From positions 1-64,000 of the IMG/VR virus record IMGVR_UViG_3300042987_002978: a DNA stretch of 64,000 nucleotides; one strand, 5' to 3'. Of the stretch, positions 48,241-57,627 are shown in pieces. Position numbers and translations under genes: made by a program. Within the stretch, counting starts at the first letter, position 1, and the number at the start of each line of letters is the position of its first letter. This DNA comes from a virus. The notes under the pieces are model-generated. The model was given only the letters and a program-made list of their open reading frames with translations. It had not been told where the DNA came from and searched no databases.

Positions 48241-50430
48241 CTAGTCGCTTTTCTTCTCCATCAATCTCTTCATCAAATCCTTGACAAGTGACTGCTGCTC
48301 GATTTCGTCGCCTTCGGTCACTGCGTCGACGACGGAACGCTTCGCGTCGACCAAATCGTAAATGTCTTCGTCAATTGTTCCGGAGGCAAGCAAGTACCAG
48401 GCCTGCACATTGTTCTTTTGTCCGATTCTGTGGCAACGGTCTTCTGCCTGGTCGTGCTCGCCGGGAGTCCAACCCATCTGGACGAAGACAACGTCGGAGC
48501 CTGCCGTCAATGTGATACCTACTCCACCAGCCTGAAGGTTGAGGACGATGACTCTTGCGGAAGGGTCAGTCTGGAATGCATCGACCGCTGCCTGTCTTTC
48601 TTCGAGTGAGTCGCGCCCGCTGATTCTCAGATTGCCGTACTTCTCGGCAAGATGGTCGACCACGTCGATGTTGTGGGCAAACACAACAAGTTTGCGGTCA
48701 CACGATTCAAGGAACGAATCAATCCATTCCTCGACTGCGTCCATCTTCGCCCATGCGGCGAGGCGCTTAAGTACTTGGGTTCGCGCCAGATGCTCGCCTG
48801 AGTCTTTTGCCTTGTAGCCGTTCTCTCGCAAGAACAGAACGAGGTCATCTTCTGCCGATGAGTAATCTTTGTAACCTTTTCCGGCCACGTCGAGGTGAAC
48901 GATGTTGCGGCTCTTTTCGGGAAGTTCCTTCAGGACTTCGTCTTTGGTCCTGCGGATGTAGCAGTTCTGCCTGAGTTTGGTATTGAGTTCAATCAGGTTG
49001 CTTGCTCCGCTTGTATCCCAGCCGAATCCGTTGTGGTAGGCGCCTGCATAACGCTTGAGGAACGCCCATTTACCGCCGAAGCGGCCCAGCATCCCCATGA
49101 TTTCCAATTGGCTCACAAGTTCAGACGGGCGATTGGTCACCGGCGTTCCGGACAGCAGTAGAACGCTGCCCGAATTTGGGACCATCTCGGCTATGTCCTT
49201 TGCCGCCTTGGTGCGCTTGGACGAGGCGGTCTTGACATAGTGGGACTCGTCCAGCACCAGCCCGTTGATTCCTAAGTGTTCTATTGCCTCCACGAATTTG
49301 TACAAAATGTCGTAGTTCACTACGTTCACATCGCAAGCAACTATATCCGTCTTGCCGGACACGATATTGACCGTTCGGTGCGGCAGCCACTTGTTTATTT
49401 CTCGCCTCCAGTTCTCCTTGAGCGAGGCGGGACAGACTATGACCGCAGGAAACGCATCGCGCATTTCCAGTGTTGCTATCGCTTCTACGGTCTTGCCAAG
49501 GCCCATTTGGTCAGCGACAAGACACCTTCCGACAGAAGACGCATAGGCGACACCAGCCTTCTGGTACGGCATCAGAGTTCCGGAAAGATTCGGGACATGG
49601 ATGTCGGCGTCGGTTGAAGCCGACTTTTCAAGCAGTTCTGCCTCGCGTTTCGCCGAAGTCAACAGAGTCTTGCGCAGACTCTCCGACATTGAGAATCCGT
49701 ACTTGTCCGCTATCTCCACGACCGACAAGACGGGTGGGGTGGACCAAACCTTTTTCTTTGCGTCCCACAGCCGACCTGGGATGTTCTTGATGTCGGCGAC
49801 AATGTCCGGGTGGTAGGCGAACTCAAAGAGCAGGCGCCCGCTCTTGGACGTTGTTATCTTGCGGTCTTCTATTTGTGTTTGTTGCATTGTTGTGTTCATA
49901 TGGTTGAGTTCTTCCGATGGGACGAATCCGTATTGAGAGACCAGTTTAGCGACTTGTTCGGAACTGGACAAGGGTGCCACCCAAACGAGTGCTTTATTGT
50001 TCCACGAGACTCCGGGTATTTTCCTGATTTCCTCAATCAACTGCTCGTCATATTCGCAGCGCACGACGAACAGTTCCCCGTTGCTCGACACGGTATTCCG
50101 CGCTGCCGCATTTGTCGAAGACACCATTTCGTTGAATCCATGAGTGAAATCATCCGGTCGCATCGGTGCAGGAATCTGGTCGTACTCGATTCCCAGCCCG
50201 GAAAGTTGGGTCTGATACTTGGCGAGCATTTTCCACGCTTCGTAGACGACCACAGAATTCCACTTCGATACCGGGATGAGGGCCAGCATCGTGCCGTACC
50301 GTGCGTCGGCCTTGTTGAATCCGATTCCGTCCGTCGACTCTGCGCCGTCACAAATTCCGGCAAGCGTGCGTATTGCTTTTGCAAGCAGTGACGCGTCGTA
50401 GCCGTCTATTTGTCGGTCAGGTTCGCCCAC
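48241..50430 (-). CDS. SMARCAL1-like SNF2 annealing helicase
   Basis: About 729 residues if GTG at 50430 is used. Two HARP-like repeats lie at about 115-165 (I-R-K-I-P-G-V-S-W-N-N-K) and 200-240 (I-K-N-I-P-G-R-L-W-D-A-K). Then the SNF2 motor: D-Q-M-G-L-G-K-T (Walker A), D-E-S-H, L-L-L-S-G-T-P and the C-terminal Q-A-G-G-V-G-I-T and H-R-I-G-Q. HARP plus SNF2 is the SMARCAL1 design that rewinds DNA. No ATG fits the conserved start; see findings. Confidence 0.75.
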   Translation of the reverse strand: MGEPDRQIDGYDASLLAKAIRTLAGICDGAESTDGIGFNKADARYGTMLALIPVSKWNSVVVYEAWKMLAKYQTQLSGLGIEYDQIPAPMRPDDFTHGFNEMVSSTNAAARNTVSSNGELFVVRCEYDEQLIEEIRKIPGVSWNNKALVWVAPLSSSEQVAKLVSQYGFVPSEELNHMNTTMQQTQIEDRKITTSKSGRLLFEFAYHPDIVADIKNIPGRLWDAKKKVWSTPPVLSVVEIADKYGFSMSESLRKTLLTSAKREAELLEKSASTDADIHVPNLSGTLMPYQKAGVAYASSVGRCLVADQMGLGKTVEAIATLEMRDAFPAVIVCPASLKENWRREINKWLPHRTVNIVSGKTDIVACDVNVVNYDILYKFVEAIEHLGINGLVLDESHYVKTASSKRTKAAKDIAEMVPNSGSVLLLSGTPVTNRPSELVSQLEIMGMLGRFGGKWAFLKRYAGAYHNGFGWDTSGASNLIELNTKLRQNCYIRRTKDEVLKELPEKSRNIVHLDVAGKGYKDYSSAEDDLVLFLRENGYKAKDSGEHLARTQVLKRLAAWAKMDAVEEWIDSFLESCDRKLVVFAHNIDVVDHLAEKYGNLRISGRDSLEERQAAVDAFQTDPSARVIVLNLQAGGVGITLTAGSDVVFVQMGWTPGEHDQAEDRCHRIGQKNNVQAWYLLASGTIDEDIYDLVDAKRSVVDAVTEGDEIEQQSLVKDLMKRLMEKKSD

Positions 50431-50876
50431 AGCCTTATGTCGTGCGGTTCGGCGGTGTAATCGCCTTCGAACGATGCCCTTTTGTGCTCGACTATTGCCT
50501 TTACCAAGCGGGCATTTTCCTCCACGACATTGAGCGAATCCATGTTGCTCAAAATCGTCTTGACTTCCGACAGTCGCTTGTTGATGCCGTTGCGATAGCG
50601 CTGAGCCTTGCGCAACCACTCGTCGAACTTGAGTTTCTCTTCCGCGAAATCTTCAGGATTGGTGAGGCCAAGTTCCACGTCTCTGGCGAGCATGTCAATG
50701 CGCGTCTTGTGAAAGACCATCTGTGAATCAGAGTCTGACAAGGCTGTAATTAGCGCATGACACCACGCGAGTCTGTTCTCCTCGTCATGAAGCCAAGCGA
50801 TTTCTTCTGAAGTAGCGTCTCCCTTGCATTCGCGTTTTGCCATGTCAAGGACGTCTTTGTTGGGCAGCATTTTCAC
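50406..50876 (-). CDS. Hypothetical protein before the helicase
   Basis: 156 residues, helical and charged, with W-L-H-D-E-E-N-R-L-A-W-C-H-A-L and F-H-K-T-R-I-D-M-L-A; a coiled-coil middle (R-L-S-E-V-K-T-I-L). The start ATG follows AGGTGAAA. Its end is a -1 shift away from the helicase frame (L-T-D-K against R-Q-I-D). Could be a helicase partner. No family recognised. Confidence 0.6.
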   Translation of the reverse strand: MKMLPNKDVLDMAKRECKGDATSEEIAWLHDEENRLAWCHALITALSDSDSQMVFHKTRIDMLARDVELGLTNPEDFAEEKLKFDEWLRKAQRYRNGINKRLSEVKTILSNMDSLNVVEENARLVKAIVEHKRASFEGDYTAEPHDIRLWANLTDK

Positions 50877-50925
50877 CTCGTTGGGTAGTTGTGTTGTCCG
50901 TCTAGTCTACAGACGAACGGGGTGA

Positions 50926-53900
50926 TTACTCGGTATCCGGCTCTTTCATGTGCAGCCACATCGCCGCGGCAATGGCAAGAACCGTCGATATTCCGGCAAT
51001 TTTCTGAATAGGCCCGGACAAAGTTAAATAAACGACAAGTGAGCCCGCAATCGTGAAGCCCATGTTCATGAGCCCGTACGAGAACTTCTTGAAGAATGCT
51101 TTCCAGTCCATCACTTTCACCCCATTTACGTACTTAAAGATGCTGATGTTCTTTATCCAATCTAAACCATCGCCGGCAATCTCGCCTTGAGGCTCTTCCT
51201 CGTCATCCTCTCGTCTAGCCGCAGTGTCCTGTCGCGTGCTCGGCGCACTTGGGCCAGACGATGAAGGTGAGCCACCCGACATTCCGCCAGTCGCTGTCAT
51301 TGAAACGGCAGCAGCAGACGTGAGCAGTCCCGCTGCGATGACCGTGCGGCGCTCTCCGACGCTGATGTTCTGGTTCAACATCTTGTATCCGTCAAATGCG
51401 CCTTGGAACAAGTCCACGACATCCTCAAAGACTTCACGGACATCAGAGGGTGCTTCCTGGACCGCGTCCACGATTTGCTCGGCAACTTCTTCTGTAAGTT
51501 GCTCTGCCTCGACGCTCTCAAATACCTGTGCGGCCTGTTCCGTACTGACCGACTCAAGAACGGCAGGATTGGAGGCAAGAGTTGCTGCTACTTCTTGACT
51601 GACCCCAGCCTCGATTACAGCGGCCACCACGGCCACGATTTGTTCTTTCTGCTCTTCTGTCAAGGACTTGGGGTCTTCCACTTTGGTGATTGCCTCGATT
51701 ACCTCGGCCACCACCTCAGCAACCCTGTCTTCGGGGACGGAATCAATCAGGTCAGCCACGACTTCTGCCGTCTCTTCGGGGGAGGCGTCCTCCAGTTCGG
51801 AAACTGCCTCTTCTACGGCTTCAGAAACCTCAGACTCTGGCTCTGGTACCGTTGTTTCTGGTGAGACAGGTTCTGGGTCTTCTTGCTCTTGGGGCAACAC
51901 TGTTGTTTCAGTTGGCTGTTCTTCTTGCTCTGGCTCTACGGGGTCCTCTGGAAGAGTCGTATCTGGAGAAACATCAGCAGGGGTAGACGGTGTTGTTGTT
52001 TCGGGCTCTTCGACAGGCTCTGGTGTCGTGGTGGTCGTTGAATCGGTCTCTTCGGGAATGGTCGTCTCAACAGGCTCAGGCTGAGTGGTCGTCGTCGTCT
52101 CAGGCTCAGGCTCAGGCTCGGTCGTTGTTGTCGGAGGAACAGTCGTTATCGGGGGAGGCGCTTCCGTCGTCGTTGGAGCGGGGGCTTGGGTCGTAGTCGT
52201 CTGAGGAGCAGGGGCGACAGTCGTCGTAGTAGTGCTGGTCGTGGTAGTAGTCGTGGTACTGGTCGTCGTGGTCGTGGTGGTCGTCGAAGTAGTGGGGTCA
52301 ACCACCGTCACGTCGACAGTCGAGTACGGCCCGTATGTGCATGAGCCTTGGCCTTCGCCAACACATGCAGCGCTTCCGGCGCGAACCTTGAATCTGACAG
52401 GTCCGTATCCGGTGGTTCCCGGAAATTGATACGAACCGACCACATAGGCGGTATTCGTGGCGTATGTCCACACACCCCAGCCGCCAGACTCGACATTATT
52501 GTTCAAGTCGAACCAACTGACGTCGTACATGTGCGGTGAAAGATTGCCTGAGGCTGGGGCATCCCAATCAAGAGAAACGCTTCCGTCTTGGTTGGCCGAA
52601 CCTGTCAAGTTTTGAACTTGATTAAAATACGGGACAACCGTAGTCGTAGTTGTAGTCGTAGTGGTCGTAGTGGTTGTTGTGGTTGTTGTAAAAGTTGGAT
52701 TCGGGTCGACAACGCTCGCCACCGCAGTTGAATTGCTGTAGCGGAGCATGTCAACAAAGTAAATGTCTCCTTCTGCCGGAAGGGAGAATGACGAAATAAT
52801 CTTGCCGTTTCCGTTGAAGTAAATCTCTTTGTAATAGCCAGGTGCTTGGCAGGTCGAGCATCCTGCTGTCAATACCGAGTTTCCAATGGTAAATGTTGTG
52901 GTTGTTCCGTCTGAATATGTCACAGTTCCAGTTGCATCACCGTTCTTCGCCCCGACACGGAAGTAAAAACTTCTTGGAGTTGCCGATGATGGAAGTGTGA
53001 ACAGCGCTGACTGCGACGGGTTGCCGGCATACACGGCAACACCGGTCGTGCCGTAACCGTTGTTCATGTTTGCGTAATACCAACCTGATTGATTGCTTGA
53101 CGTGAGCGCACTTCCATTCACTGAAACCGTCACTCCAGTTGTCGGTCCTGGACCCTCAAAATCCTCCGTTGTTTCCGTTCCGGTGCCAGGAGAGGGAACA
53201 GTCGTGCTCGTAGTGGTCGTTGTCGTTGGCGCAGGCGCAGTCACGGTGATGTTCATTGATTCGCTTACCACGATGCTTGACGGCATGTTGTATTCAGCGA
53301 CATAACCTCCGACGCTTGACCAGGAATCGGGAAGGTCGTTCCAGCAGTTGCCGCCACTCCATTTGGTGACAGCGGCATCCTCGTTGCCTGAGTTGTTGGG
53401 CTCGCCACCGCACCACTTGGCGTAGTTCCCGCCTTGTGCAGACCCGTTGCTAACGCCGCGCCAGACAAGCGTTCCTTGTTCAGGAGAGCCGTCGTATGGG
53501 TCAAGAACCCAGTCACCTTCGACTGCCCTGTCGGAAAGGGCTATCCAGATGTTGTACGCACCTTGGATTTTGCTGAGGACGAACTCGTGTTCCGCGTCGG
53601 ATGTGATGGTCACCAAATAGCCATTTACTCCGCTGATTGTTCTTGTCCGCGCCGCTGTCCTTGCATTCAAGTAACTGATGTTCCCTTGGACAAATTCATA
53701 CAAATGGCCGTTAAAAAATGCAGTGTTGTTGACTTTCTCAGATACCTCAATAGTCAATGTTGCGGAACCAGCCGTCGCGCCAGAATCCAGAGTCATCGCA
53801 TCAAGCGCCGTATTGATGTTCGTTTGATTGCCAGTGAAATTGATTTGCGAAGTGTTGGTCCAAGACGTGTACCCAGACTCAAGCGTCAATCCAGTCGTCG

Positions 53901-54159
53901 TCGGCAAGTTGACCTTCGCAGCAGTTGAGCCAGAAACAGTGATGCTCACCAAAAGATTGGCGGATTCACTAAAGCCAGAAACTTGAAAATCATCACTGAG
54001 GGCAAGCCCGTTTTGGCCGCTGACAGTTGTTATGTCAGAAGGTGCCGCAACGGACTCTCCCGCAGCGTTCGCTGTTTTCAGAGGTGTGCCAAAACTGAAA
54101 AGCATGCACATGAAACACGTCAACCAAATCAGTGCTTCGAACGGTCTGCGCCTCAACAT
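50926..54159 (-). CDS. Secreted C-type-lectin surface protein, membrane-anchored
   Basis: 1077 residues. Signal peptide at about 1-35. C-type-lectin domain at about 155-295 (I-W-I-A-L-S-D, E-P-N-N, C-W-N-D). A DUF4465-like part (about 335-445, D-F-E-G-P-G) and an Fn3-like part follow, separated by poly-Thr linkers. A Pro/Glu/Thr segment, an acidic helical segment (about 775-930) and a C-terminal membrane helix (G-S-L-V-V-Y-L-T-L-S-G). Probably displayed at the infected-cell or virion surface. Thr-rich linkers may be glycosylated by the adjacent GTs. Confidence 0.7.
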   Translation of the reverse strand: MLRRRPFEALIWLTCFMCMLFSFGTPLKTANAAGESVAAPSDITTVSGQNGLALSDDFQVSGFSESANLLVSITVSGSTAAKVNLPTTTGLTLESGYTSWTNTSQINFTGNQTNINTALDAMTLDSGATAGSATLTIEVSEKVNNTAFFNGHLYEFVQGNISYLNARTAARTRTISGVNGYLVTITSDAEHEFVLSKIQGAYNIWIALSDRAVEGDWVLDPYDGSPEQGTLVWRGVSNGSAQGGNYAKWCGGEPNNSGNEDAAVTKWSGGNCWNDLPDSWSSVGGYVAEYNMPSSIVVSESMNITVTAPAPTTTTTTSTTVPSPGTGTETTEDFEGPGPTTGVTVSVNGSALTSSNQSGWYYANMNNGYGTTGVAVYAGNPSQSALFTLPSSATPRSFYFRVGAKNGDATGTVTYSDGTTTTFTIGNSVLTAGCSTCQAPGYYKEIYFNGNGKIISSFSLPAEGDIYFVDMLRYSNSTAVASVVDPNPTFTTTTTTTTTTTTTTTTTVVPYFNQVQNLTGSANQDGSVSLDWDAPASGNLSPHMYDVSWFDLNNNVESGGWGVWTYATNTAYVVGSYQFPGTTGYGPVRFKVRAGSAACVGEGQGSCTYGPYSTVDVTVVDPTTSTTTTTTTTSTTTTTTTSTTTTTVAPAPQTTTTQAPAPTTTEAPPPITTVPPTTTTEPEPEPETTTTTQPEPVETTIPEETDSTTTTTPEPVEEPETTTPSTPADVSPDTTLPEDPVEPEQEEQPTETTVLPQEQEDPEPVSPETTVPEPESEVSEAVEEAVSELEDASPEETAEVVADLIDSVPEDRVAEVVAEVIEAITKVEDPKSLTEEQKEQIVAVVAAVIEAGVSQEVAATLASNPAVLESVSTEQAAQVFESVEAEQLTEEVAEQIVDAVQEAPSDVREVFEDVVDLFQGAFDGYKMLNQNISVGERRTVIAAGLLTSAAAVSMTATGGMSGGSPSSSGPSAPSTRQDTAARREDDEEEPQGEIAGDGLDWIKNISIFKYVNGVKVMDWKAFFKKFSYGLMNMGFTIAGSLVVYLTLSGPIQKIAGISTVLAIAAAMWLHMKEPDTE

Positions 54160-54207
54160 AGCAGGAAGAATAAATCTTCCGGCTAGATAGTGTTTATAAT
54201 TGCGCGA

Positions 54208-55320
54208 TTATAGTTTCGCTATCTTGTTAAAGACTTCTATCCACTGCGACGCTGTTTGTTTGATGGAAAACTGTTTGGACACTATCGTTCTTGCTCTTCT
54301 TGACTCTTCTTCTCGTTTAGCAAGATTCAGGAACGAATCAAGGTGATTTTCCCATTCTTGTTGTGATGAGGCGACTCGGCCCACCCCAGCATTGGCAAGG
54401 TACTCGTACTCCGGAAGATTTGATGCGACAAAAGGAATTCCTGCCGCCGCATACTCAAGACCTTTTATGAATGACTTGGCTCGATTGAACGGTATGTCGT
54501 TTAGCGGGACGATTCCGATATCAAAATTTGCGTAGACATTGGGCAAGTCGTAGAGCGGCACCATGGGACTGACGGAGCACAAATCGGGGTTTATCTTGAG
54601 CCTCAGATAGGCAGGACCAGCCCAAGGGATGTGTCCTGCATGGTGGAAACGGGCATCGCGACTGGTCAGATATTCGTTGAAGAACGGCGATATCTGCTCA
54701 AGGTCCATGGACCGCCACGGCGTGGCACCGAGCCACCCAATTATCGGCTTGCGCTTCACCGTCCTGAATCGAGTCCATCTTTCTATGTCAATGGCGTTGC
54801 GGACCATGAATATGGGCTTCTTGGGGTATTTCTTTTTGTAGTACTGCTCTATGAATGGCGTAGAGCAGATTAGGGCGTCGGCGTTCTTGATTATCTCCGC
54901 GTAAATCTCCCTGTTGCTTTCTTTGGATTTTGCAGGGTCGGTCGACCTATAGGCGTGGTTTGTTTCGTGCAGTTCTTCGTGAAGGTCGTCGATATCTACC
55001 ACGATTTTTTGACCGATGGCTTTTGCTTTCGGCATCGCCTCAAGGGTCTGTGCCGACATGATTACCTTGAGAACGATTATTCCGTGCCTGTGCGAAAACG
55101 TGTCGTTCAGCCGCTTGATGACGAACTTACCGTTTGGCTTTATGGACAAGAACCCGAAACTTGCGTGGATTCCGGCAAGATTCAACTGCTGTGCCGGAAG
55201 TATGCACCTGTACCACGTGCAGCCGTTCGGTACGTATTGGTCTTCGTCTCTTCCCCAATCGAGCGAAGCAAACCCGACGCTGAACGTAAGTCCTTCGTCT
55301 TTGAAAACGTGGCGATTCAT
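54208..55320 (-). CDS. GT4-like glycosyltransferase A
   Basis: 370 residues from ATG 55320 (overlaps the preceding stop as ATGA). N-terminus has P-N-G-C-T-W-Y-R-C-I-L-P-A, then V-V-D-I-D-D; the GT4-type core P-I-I-G-W-L-G-A-T-P and G-L-E-Y-A-A-A-G-I-P-F-V-A-S. A donor-sugar transferase is likely; the acceptor is unknown. Paralogue of 55317-56423. Confidence 0.7.
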   Translation of the reverse strand: MNRHVFKDEGLTFSVGFASLDWGRDEDQYVPNGCTWYRCILPAQQLNLAGIHASFGFLSIKPNGKFVIKRLNDTFSHRHGIIVLKVIMSAQTLEAMPKAKAIGQKIVVDIDDLHEELHETNHAYRSTDPAKSKESNREIYAEIIKNADALICSTPFIEQYYKKKYPKKPIFMVRNAIDIERWTRFRTVKRKPIIGWLGATPWRSMDLEQISPFFNEYLTSRDARFHHAGHIPWAGPAYLRLKINPDLCSVSPMVPLYDLPNVYANFDIGIVPLNDIPFNRAKSFIKGLEYAAAGIPFVASNLPEYEYLANAGVGRVASSQQEWENHLDSFLNLAKREEESRRARTIVSKQFSIKQTASQWIEVFNKIAKL

Positions 55321-56423
55321 GTTATGTCCATGATGCTGGTGTACACGTGTTCCCATTGCGATGCGAAAGAATCGATTGAGAAGTGCTCGGTTATTATTTC
55401 TTTGTTCAACTCCGACTCGTCGACGCGCATGTTGTAATCCATCAGTTCGTTGAAATGCGCAATCCACTCTTCGTCCGTTTTCGCTATTCTTCCCACTCCG
55501 GCGTCCGCCAGGTATTGATATTCTGGAGTATGGGACGCGACGAACGGGATTCCTGCGGCGGCATATTCAAGGCCTTTCAAATATGACTTTGCGTGGTTGA
55601 ATTCGACGTTGTTCAAAGGGACTATGCCGATATCGATGTTCTTGTAGAGTTCCGGAAGTTGCGTCATAGGAAGCATCGGCGTGGTGCTTACTTGCTTGTC
55701 GTCGATTCCAAGAAGCGAGGCGGCGCTGTCCGCCGCGGCTATGTGGCCGGAGTGGTGAAAAGTCGTGTTCTGCGATATCAGGTATTCCTTGAAGAAGGAC
55801 GACAACTGCTCTAAGTCTCTTGAACGCCACGGAGTCGCGCCAACCCAACCGATTACAGGTACGGAACGTCTGGTGTTGCGCTTGGGCCACCGACCGATGT
55901 CGATGGAGTTTCTCACCATGAACACAGGCTTTGTAGGGTGCTTTTTTGAATAAAAGTCGTACAGGAACGGCGTCGAGCAAATCAGGGCATCGGCCATTTC
56001 AATGACTTGAAAATAGATATCGCGATTGTTGTCCTTGTGAAGTTCCGGGTCGGTCTGCTGACGAGCCCTGTTCGTCTCGGGAAGATTGTCGAACCAGTCG
56101 TCTATATCAACGACCACACGGACCTTGTTCGCTTTTGCTATTTGTACCGCTATGAGGTTTGCGGCGTGCATCGGCAGTTTGAACACCAGCATTTTGTGAC
56201 CCGAATAGATACCTTCCGTCTTGTACAGAGGTGCACGTACGCGAACGCCCACCTTGCCGTCGGCGACCGATATGGTTCCGATTTGGCAGGCATGATTACG
56301 TCGAATCATTGCCATTGCCGGAAGAATGCAGCGATACCAAGTGCAGCCGTTGGGAAAAGACAGATTCTGGACTTGAGACCAGTCCTGAGAGATGAACCCG
56401 ATGCTGAGCGGCGTGGTTGGCAC
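55317..56423 (-). CDS. GT4-like glycosyltransferase B
   Basis: 368 residues, paralogue of 54208-55320: both have P-N-G-C-T-W-Y-R-C-I-L-P-A, V-D-I-D-D, G-W-V-G-A-T-P-W-R-S and G-L-E-Y-A-A-A-G-I-P-F-V-A-S. Tandem duplication is clear. The differences in the N-terminal acceptor half suggest different targets. Overlaps the next gene by ATGA. Confidence 0.7.
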   Translation of the reverse strand: MPTTPLSIGFISQDWSQVQNLSFPNGCTWYRCILPAMAMIRRNHACQIGTISVADGKVGVRVRAPLYKTEGIYSGHKMLVFKLPMHAANLIAVQIAKANKVRVVVDIDDWFDNLPETNRARQQTDPELHKDNNRDIYFQVIEMADALICSTPFLYDFYSKKHPTKPVFMVRNSIDIGRWPKRNTRRSVPVIGWVGATPWRSRDLEQLSSFFKEYLISQNTTFHHSGHIAAADSAASLLGIDDKQVSTTPMLPMTQLPELYKNIDIGIVPLNNVEFNHAKSYLKGLEYAAAGIPFVASHTPEYQYLADAGVGRIAKTDEEWIAHFNELMDYNMRVDESELNKEIITEHFSIDSFASQWEHVYTSIMDIT

Positions 56424-56472
56424 GCCTATACGTTAGCGAAAATACTTGCTCAGCACCCGCAGATTATGTGTT

Positions 56473-57060
56473 TTATAGGGGCACCCAGTGGTCAAGCGAA
56501 TTCAAAGATTTTTGTATGCTGCCGTATGAATGTATGTCAAACGCAATCGTTATTCGTGGTTCATCTTTTAGGGGCTTGGATGTTTTGTGGAAATTATCGT
56601 TTGACTTTGCAAACACCAGCAACCCGTCCTTTGAGTCAACTTTTATGCGTTGACCATCATCGAACTTGTACTGAGTATTTCCTGCACTTGACTTGACACA
56701 AAAAAATCCGTGGTACGAATGCTTGCTGCCATAGTGTCTGTGCCAATCAAGTTTTTGTTTGTCTCTGTAAACATTCACCCAGCCTTGAATGTAGTATTTT
56801 TTGGACACATCAATGTCTGCCGAATAAAAGGTATCTCTTATCGCACAGTAGAGAGAATTAAGTTCTACGGACGGATAGCAAAAAACGTTGTAAAAGTCTG
56901 CCACCCGCGTGCCGAACGGGGTGTCTTCATCAATTTTGTAGTTTTGTGGTTTGTCTGAAAGCGTGCTGGCAACCAACTCTTCTATCTCCAGACATTGTTC
57001 AGAAAGTTCTCGCAGGTCAATTTCTTCCAGCAGAACAGAAACTATTTTTCTTCTTGCCAT
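56473..57060 (-). CDS. 2OG-Fe(II) oxygenase, WHxH type
   Basis: 195 residues. L-D-W-H-R-H then S-Y-H-G-F-F-C-V, G-L-L-V-F-A-K-S-N-D-N-F-H-K and P-R-I-T-I-A-F-D-I match the 2OG-FeII_Oxy_5-type layout. Similar to 22284-22811. ATG at 57060 is chosen; a TTG 36 bp upstream is possible. Just after a second oxygenase, 57071-57592. Confidence 0.7.
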   Translation of the reverse strand: MARRKIVSVLLEEIDLRELSEQCLEIEELVASTLSDKPQNYKIDEDTPFGTRVADFYNVFCYPSVELNSLYCAIRDTFYSADIDVSKKYYIQGWVNVYRDKQKLDWHRHYGSKHSYHGFFCVKSSAGNTQYKFDDGQRIKVDSKDGLLVFAKSNDNFHKTSKPLKDEPRITIAFDIHSYGSIQKSLNSLDHWVPL

Positions 57061-57070
57061 ATGCTCAGTC

Positions 57071-57592
57071 TCAGAAATAGTTAAAGTTGATAACAATTCT
57101 GTATTTCGTGTTCGTGTGCGTTGTCCCAGCGTGGCTCATTGTTGCCGGGAATACAACGACTCTATTGGCAACACTTTCTACTTTTGTGCCATCCTCGAAC
57201 AATGTATATCCGTCATTCGTGTTTAAGTAGTAAATGGCAGTCTTCATTGCTGACATGACCTCAGGTTTTCGCAGCATCGTAGGATAAGCAATGTCCGTGT
57301 GCATGTCTGATACTTCTATGGTCGGTGTTGATGGTCTGAAATTTGCTTTTGCCCTGACAAGTACGTCCGACTTCAAATTGCGCAGAAGTGGGGCCAGCAC
57401 AGAGTAGTAGGGGCTCGTCTGACTGTTGTCCCTGTAGAAAATGTGGGTGAATTGAAAATCGTTCAGCGAGCGACTGGGTTTGTCTTTGTAGACTACGCTG
57501 TTGTTGTAATGCCAATTAAATTTCACGTCGGTCAGCGTCGTAAATATAGCCGAGTGTTCTTCCTTTTTGAGGAATTCGTCAATGATTTCCAC
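57071..57592 (-). CDS. 2OG-Fe(II) oxygenase, HxD type
   Basis: 173 residues. S-D-M-H-T-D provides H-x-D, S-H-A-G-T-T-H the distal His and K-Y-R-I-V-I-N the 2OG Arg. GTG at 57592 is the start that keeps V-E-I-I-D-E-F-L; it lies about 6 nt from a TATACT box, so the mRNA may be leaderless. Divergent from 57628. Confidence 0.7.
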   Translation of the reverse strand: MEIIDEFLKKEEHSAIFTTLTDVKFNWHYNNSVVYKDKPSRSLNDFQFTHIFYRDNSQTSPYYSVLAPLLRNLKSDVLVRAKANFRPSTPTIEVSDMHTDIAYPTMLRKPEVMSAMKTAIYYLNTNDGYTLFEDGTKVESVANRVVVFPATMSHAGTTHTNTKYRIVINFNYF

Positions 57593-57627
57593 GCTGCCAA
57601 GTATAGTAGAATGATACGGAGAAAAAT

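Noticed and set aside
50431-50619. Extending the helicase to 50619
   Set aside because: Residues before 50430 are the shadow of 50406-50876 in another frame, basic and unlike the family.
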